Shown here: in pieces, positions 14,094-17,708 of the stretch
How the letters are laid out: the number at the start of each line of letters is the position of its first letter
How positions within the stretch are numbered: position 1 is the stretch's first letter
Source of the DNA: CAZCJA01 sp964499015
Lineage (GTDB): Bacteria; Elusimicrobiota; Elusimicrobia; F11
Assembly: GCA_964499015.1 (NCBI GenBank)
Contig: CAZCJA010000047.1
Coordinates: 1-17,708 of the forward strand
DNA length: 17,708 nt
Direction: 5' to 3'
Made by a program: the position numbers and the translations under genes
Notes under the pieces: model-generated
The model's input: only the letters and a program-made list of their open reading frames with translations
What the model was told of the DNA's origin: nothing
Database searches by the model: none

Positions 14094-14918
14094 TTAAAGG
14101 ACCTTTATCTCTTTTAATTTTTCGACCAAGGCTTTCGCTTTGGCTTCGGGGGTGGCGCCCTCGATGCGCTGGCCGCCGGTTTTCATCGGCGGACGGAAAC
14201 TTTTGGCGACGATGGTCGGCGAGCCTTTGAGGCCGACGCATTCCATCTTCGCGCCGATGGCGGCCGCGTCCCATTTCGGGATCTCGGCTTTCTTCGCGTT
14301 CATCTTGCCTTTTAGCGACGGCACGCGTGGTTCGTTAATTTCTTTAACGACCGCAATGACCGCGGGCAAATCCATTTCAATCACGTCGACGCCGTCTTCC
14401 ATCATGCGGTGCACAACAATCGTTCCGCCTTTGCCGTTGCCGATGGATTTAATGTCTTCAACTTTTCGGACATAGGCGACGTTCGGCCAGCCGAGCCACG
14501 CGGCCAAACCCGGCCCGATGTGGCCGGTGTCGCCGTCGTTGGTCTGCTTGCCGCAGATAACGAGATCAACAGGCGTCACTTCTTTGTCGATCTTTTGAAT
14601 GCCTTTAAAAAGAGAGTAGGAGGTGGCCCAGGTGTCGGCGCCCGCGAATTCGCGGCCGCAGATATGGAAACCGGCGTCGGCGCCTTTGGCGATGGCGTCG
14701 CGCAGCGCGTTTTCGGCTTGGGGCGGGCCCATGGTAATGCAGGAAACTTTGGAATCTCCCCCGACGCGTTCTTTAATGCGGACCGATTCCTCGATGCCGT
14801 ATTCGTCGAACGGGTTGATGGCCGCAGCCATGCCTTCGCGCTTCAGGGTTCCTGTTTCAGGATCGATCTGAACGTTGTCCGTTGCCGGGGTTTGTTTAAC
14901 GCATGTAACGATGTGCAT
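14094..14918 (-). CDS. etfB: EtfB, electron transfer flavoprotein beta subunit
   Basis: Partner of EtfA. In bifurcating ETFs this subunit carries the second FAD that meets NADH; in conventional ETFs it binds AMP. The 274-residue protein has MHIVTCVKQTPAT, AAINPFDEYGIEESVRIKE (32-50), ITMGPPQAENALRDAIAKGAD (61-81), FAGADTWATSYSL (91-103), VICGKQTNDGDTGHIGPGLA (120-139) and GLKGSPTIVAKSF (229-241). The ITMGPPQA, FAGADTWATS and DGDT motifs match the anaerobic/bifurcating group (Acidaminococcus and Clostridium types) rather than human-type ETFB, which has SCGPAQ and DDDC in these places. ATG 14918 is preceded by AAGGA. It follows the dehydrogenase gene after 57 bases. Confidence 0.95.
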   Translation of the reverse strand: MHIVTCVKQTPATDNVQIDPETGTLKREGMAAAINPFDEYGIEESVRIKERVGGDSKVSCITMGPPQAENALRDAIAKGADAGFHICGREFAGADTWATSYSLFKGIQKIDKEVTPVDLVICGKQTNDGDTGHIGPGLAAWLGWPNVAYVRKVEDIKSIGNGKGGTIVVHRMMEDGVDVIEMDLPAVIAVVKEINEPRVPSLKGKMNAKKAEIPKWDAAAIGAKMECVGLKGSPTIVAKSFRPPMKTGGQRIEGATPEAKAKALVEKLKEIKVL

Positions 14919-14975
14919 ATTTTTTATGTTCCTTGGGTTTTACGACGGTGCTGAAGTGCGCTGACAGTACAAAAA

Positions 14976-16202
14976 TTATTTTGCGCTGGCCAGTTCCTTC
15001 GTAATCGTCATGCCGATTTCGTTGCGTTGTATCTGGTTTGTGCCTTCGTAGATCTGCGTGATCTTCGCGTCGCGCATGTATTTTTCGATCGGGAAGTCGC
15101 GCATGTAGCCGATGCCGCCGGCGAGCTGCACGCAGTCCGTGGTCACTTTCATGGCCATGTCGGAGTTGTAAAGCTTCACCATGCCGGACTCTTTTGTCCA
15201 GCGGCGGCGCGAAAGCTTTTTGAGTTCTTCGGCGACCGTTTTCCCCGATTTTTCGGAGTTGTCCATGGCTTTAACGAAGTCTTTGTCCATGGCGCGGGTC
15301 ACCGCGTAAAGAAGCGCGCGGCCGGCTTCGATTGAGGTCGCCATGTCGGCGATCATGTGTTGAGACGACTGGAACGAGAGAATGTTCTGGCCGAACTGGC
15401 GGCGCATTTTTCCGTACGCCAACACTTCGTCGAACGCGCCCTGCGCGATGCCGAGAGCCTGTGAGGCGACGCCCGGACGCGAAATGTCGAACGTCGACTG
15501 CGCCACGAAGAGGCCGTAGCCTTCGCCGCCGATCACTTGGTCTTTATGGACGCGGCAGTTGTCGAACGTGAGTTCGTAGGTATTCGAAGCGCGAATGCCC
15601 ATTTTCTGTTCTTTCTTGCCGAAACCGAAGCCTTTGGTGCCCTTTTCGACCGCGAAGCAGGTGACGCCGCGTGCGCCGCGAGAGAGATTGGTCGACAAGA
15701 ACGTGGTATAGATCTCGGCGGCTTCACCGTTCGAGCAAAAGTTCTTGATGCCGTTTAAAATGTAATAGTCGCCGTCTTTCGTCGCCGTCGCTTTGGTGGC
15801 GGTGGCGTCGGAACCGGCTTCGGGCTCTGTGATACAGAACGCGGCCAGTTTTTTGCCGGAGGCGATGTCGGGAAGCCAGCGTTTTTTCTGTTCTGGCGTT
15901 CCGTAAAGAATAATAGGAAACGCGCCGAGAGCGCTTGCCGCCAGCGCCAGCGCGATACCGCCGCAGTAACGCGACAGTTCTTCGACCGCGAGAACGAGTT
16001 CGAATCCGCCGCCGCCCAAGCCTCCGTAGTTCGGATGGTGGTAGACGCCGAAAAGGTCGGCCTTTCTCATTTCTTCAACAACGTCCCACGGAAACTTTTC
16101 GTGCTCGTCATATTCCATGCGCACGGGTTTGATTTTCTTCTGCCCGATTTCACGGGCGATATCGATAATTGCTTTTTGTTCGTCTGTCAGATTGTATTCC
16201 AC
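14976..16202 (-). CDS. Acyl-CoA dehydrogenase family flavoprotein
   Basis: Oxidises an acyl-CoA at the alpha-beta bond (or reduces the enoyl-CoA) using FAD and passes electrons to ETF. The 408 residues give the family plan: N-terminal helical domain; middle barrel with AFCITEPEAGSDATATKATA (121-140), GIKNFCSNG (151-159) and GIRASNTYELTFDNCRV (202-218); and C-terminal helical domain with YGKMRRQFG (263-271), AGGIGYMRDFPIEKYMRDA and IYEGTNQIQR, where Glu386 is the catalytic base position used by short-chain and butyryl-CoA enzymes. About 24 extra residues (near 308-332, charged, within KAMDNSEKSGKTVAEELKKL) lengthen the C-terminal domain beyond the common ~380 residues. Substrate chain length is not evident. 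The start is GTG 16202, with a perfect AGGAGG five bases upstream, 15 bases after rnc. Confidence 0.94.
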   Translation of the reverse strand: MEYNLTDEQKAIIDIAREIGQKKIKPVRMEYDEHEKFPWDVVEEMRKADLFGVYHHPNYGGLGGGGFELVLAVEELSRYCGGIALALAASALGAFPIILYGTPEQKKRWLPDIASGKKLAAFCITEPEAGSDATATKATATKDGDYYILNGIKNFCSNGEAAEIYTTFLSTNLSRGARGVTCFAVEKGTKGFGFGKKEQKMGIRASNTYELTFDNCRVHKDQVIGGEGYGLFVAQSTFDISRPGVASQALGIAQGAFDEVLAYGKMRRQFGQNILSFQSSQHMIADMATSIEAGRALLYAVTRAMDKDFVKAMDNSEKSGKTVAEELKKLSRRRWTKESGMVKLYNSDMAMKVTTDCVQLAGGIGYMRDFPIEKYMRDAKITQIYEGTNQIQRNEIGMTITKELASAK

Positions 16203-16203
16203 G

Positions 16204-16220
16204 TAATCCTCCTGGGATTA
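16204..16220 (-). promoter_or_regulatory. Inverted repeat enclosing the dehydrogenase ribosome binding site
   Basis: In the mRNA TAATCC and GGATTA (6-base arms, 5-base loop) pair across the AGGAGG Shine-Dalgarno sequence. The first arm starts at the rnc TAA stop. Ribosomes finishing rnc would open this hairpin, so it could couple translation of the dehydrogenase to rnc. With only six pairs the stability is modest. Confidence 0.35.
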
Positions 16221-16919
16221 ACTGTTGCGAATTGTTTTTAAAGCTTCTTTGGCCGCCAGCTGCTCGGCTTCTTTCTTTGAACGGCCTTCGCCGCTGCCCA
16301 GCACTTTTTTATTCACTCGGACTTCGAGCGTAAAAATCTTCGCGTGATCGGGGCCCGCTTCACCCGTGACCGAGTATTGCGGCGTCACTTTGTACTTCTT
16401 CTGCACGATCTCCTGCAGTTTGCTCTTGAAATCGTTTTCAACGATGCGTTTGCGTTTCGCCAATTGCCGCAGAACCAGTCGCTGCGCGCGGCTGAAACCC
16501 AGGTCGAGGAAAATGGCGCCGATCAGCGCTTCGTAAACATTCCCGAGAAGGCTTTCGCGCTTTCGTCCGCCCGTCGCCTCTTCCCCCTGGCTTAAAAGCA
16601 GGTATTGCCCCAGCTGCATGTCGGCCGCCCAGATGCTTAGGTTCGAACGCGAAACGATCTGCGATTTCATTTTCGACAATTTCCCCTCGTCCACCAGCGG
16701 GAAACGTTTGTAAAGAAAATGTGCGACAACGGCTGAGATGATGCTGTCCCCTAGAAATTCCAGGCGTTCGTTGCAAAGCGTTGTGCCGTGTTCAATCGCG
16801 TACGATTTGTGTGTGAACGCTTCTTCCAGCAGCTTCGCGTTCTTGAACTTTACGCGGATCTTTTTTTCGAGAACGGATAGATCAGTTGCCGGCGTACTTT
16901 TTAACGACGAGGACGGCAT
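16218..16919 (-). CDS. rnc: Rnc, ribonuclease III
   Basis: Cuts double-stranded RNA in rRNA and mRNA processing. The 233-residue protein has the RNase III signature NERLEFLGDSIISAVV (50-65, with catalytic-type Glu54 and Asp58), GKLSKMKSQIVSR (79-91), LLGNVYEALIGAIFLDLGF (124-142, with Glu130) and a C-terminal double-stranded-RNA-binding domain (about 163-231) ending SKKEAEQLAAKEALKTI. Asn127 stands where E. coli has Asp114. The start is ATG 16919, supported by GGAGG five bases upstream. It lies inside fabF, overlapping its end by 38 bases. The frame is open further upstream to 17075, but that part runs antagonistically within fabF and lacks homology. The fabF-rnc pairing is widespread in bacteria, usually followed by smc. 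Confidence 0.96.
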   Translation of the reverse strand: MPSSSLKSTPATDLSVLEKKIRVKFKNAKLLEEAFTHKSYAIEHGTTLCNERLEFLGDSIISAVVAHFLYKRFPLVDEGKLSKMKSQIVSRSNLSIWAADMQLGQYLLLSQGEEATGGRKRESLLGNVYEALIGAIFLDLGFSRAQRLVLRQLAKRKRIVENDFKSKLQEIVQKKYKVTPQYSVTGEAGPDHAKIFTLEVRVNKKVLGSGEGRSKKEAEQLAAKEALKTIRNS

Positions 16920-17708
16920 TATGGCCTCCGAAACCAAGTGAATTGGAGAGAGCCGCGGTGATTTTGTGCGGACGCGCTTTGTTGGGAACGTAATCGAGGT
17001 CGCATTCCGGATCCGGGGTCTCGTAATTGATCGTCGGATGCACAATCCCTTTTTCCATGCTGAGGAGCGTCGCAATCAATTCGACGCCGCCCGCCGCGCC
17101 AAGCAAATGGCCGGTCATGGATTTCGTGGATGAAATCGGAATTCTTTTCGCGTGCTCTCCGAAAACCATTTTTATGGCTTTGGTTTCGGTCTTGTCGTTC
17201 AAAGGTGTCGAGGTGCCGTGGGCGTTGATGTAATTGATCTCTTCGATTTTAACGCCGCCGTCTTTCAGCGCAAGCTCCATGGCGCGGGTGGCCGCTTTGG
17301 CTTCGGGGTTCGGCGCGGTTATGTGGAACGCGTCGTCGGTCGCGCCATAGCCAGCCAATTCGGCGTAAATTCTCGCGCCGCGTTTCTTGGCGTGTTCTTC
17401 GGTTTCGAGAACCACGATGCCGGCGCCTTCGCCCATGACAAAACCGGAACGGTTTTTGTCGAACGGGCGGCTGGCTTTAGCCGGATTGTCATTGAAATCG
17501 GAGGTGAGCGCCTGGGCCTGCGAGAAGCCGGCGATGGCCAAAGGCGTCATGGCGCTCTCGGTTCCCCCGGCAATGATGACGTCGGCGTCGCCGTAGCGCA
17601 GGTGGCGCAACGCCGTGCCGATCGCTTGGTTCGCGGTGGCGCAAGCGGAGGAAACAGAAAAATTGACGCCGACAAAGCCGAAATCAATGGCGATTTCACC
17701 CGGGGCGA
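16882..17708 (-). CDS. fabF: FabF, beta-ketoacyl-ACP synthase II (3' part)
   Basis: Condenses malonyl-ACP with acyl-ACP in fatty acid elongation. The gene enters from the right edge; about 274 C-terminal residues of a usual ~412 are present. The frame is readable up to the edge, where the residues APGEIAIDFGFVGVNFSV precede the catalytic cysteine in SSACATANQAIG (Cys codon at 17641-17643). Both catalytic histidines are visible, in INAHGTSTPLNDKTE and SMTGHLLGAAGGVE. The C-terminal SLGFGGHNAVLVV is the expected glycine-rich end. The TTG near 17610 is an internal leucine, not the start. The last 38 bases overlap rnc. acpP would be expected just upstream, outside the window. Confidence 0.96.
   Translation of the reverse strand, partial: APGEIAIDFGFVGVNFSVSSACATANQAIGTALRHLRYGDADVIIAGGTESAMTPLAIAGFSQAQALTSDFNDNPAKASRPFDKNRSGFVMGEGAGIVVLETEEHAKKRGARIYAELAGYGATDDAFHITAPNPEAKAATRAMELALKDGGVKIEEINYINAHGTSTPLNDKTETKAIKMVFGEHAKRIPISSTKSMTGHLLGAAGGVELIATLLSMEKGIVHPTINYETPDPECDLDYVPNKARPHKITAALSNSLGFGGHNAVLVVKKYAGN

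Noticed and set aside
16920..17075. Upstream in-frame extension of rnc by 52 codons
   Set aside because: It lies wholly inside fabF, encodes Arg/Ser-rich sequence unlike RNase III, and a good GGAGG sits before the ATG at 16919.
17581..17610. TTG near 17610 as the fabF start
   Set aside because: The frame continues upstream through the catalytic SSACATA motif to the window edge, so this TTG is an internal leucine codon.
1..17708. tRNA, rRNA, CRISPR arrays, insertion sequences, prophage or defence genes
   Set aside because: No cloverleaf-like or rRNA-like stretch, no spaced direct repeats, no transposase, integrase or nuclease-effector motifs were seen. The window is densely packed with housekeeping and metabolic genes.

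Overview
All 19 recognisable genes lie on the minus strand, so transcription runs from high to low coordinates. Two genes are cut by the window edges: fabF at the right end and purH at the left end. The window looks like chromosomal core sequence from a bacterium with about mid-50s % GC. It encodes a NAD-dependent ligase, SMC condensin, RNase III, L28, NusB, a complete riboflavin pathway and a WecG/TagA-type surface-polysaccharide transferase. The phylum cannot be fixed from this alone. The SMC head motif (YSSMEQGKVEWIL, where many bacteria have a YSxIGQGKV form) recalls PVC/Omnitrophota/Elusimicrobiota-like lineages, but that is a weak hint. No tRNA, rRNA, CRISPR array, insertion sequence, phage gene or attachment site was found, and no gene-free stretch exceeds about 110 bases.

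Region A (17708-12638): fabF (3' part) overlaps rnc. Then come an acyl-CoA dehydrogenase, etfB, etfA and a small seven-iron-type ferredoxin. The ferredoxin closely resembles the archaeal zinc ferredoxins but has lost three of the four zinc ligands. The ETF subunits resemble the anaerobic/bifurcating class. The dehydrogenase, ETF and ferredoxin therefore form a plausible electron-transfer module inserted between rnc and smc, genes that are adjacent in many bacteria.

Region B (12600-6253): a strong intrinsic terminator sits just before smc. Then follow smc, a wecG-like glycosyltransferase, an unfamiliar AT-richer membrane-anchored HEAT-repeat protein, a CoA-binding Rossmann protein and a small cupin. 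The first four genes overlap one another. The cupin follows after a 22-base gap.

Region C (6256-1): a good sigma70-type promoter drives rpmB. An intrinsic terminator follows, and then the tightly coupled series ribD-ribE-ribBA-ribH-nusB-ligA-purH, with overlaps of 1-20 bases or a 7-base gap. RibD, RibE, RibBA and RibH together supply every dedicated step from GTP and ribulose-5-phosphate to riboflavin except the phosphatase step. PurH makes the IMP from which GTP is derived.

Most worth a second look: the zinc-site-deficient ferredoxin next to a bifurcating-like ETF; two terminators placed about 20 bases before the start codons of smc and ribD; an 18-base perfect palindrome at the etfA stop codon; two substitutions in the nucleotide pocket of LigA; and the orphan HEAT-repeat membrane protein. 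I see no clear new defence or mobile system.
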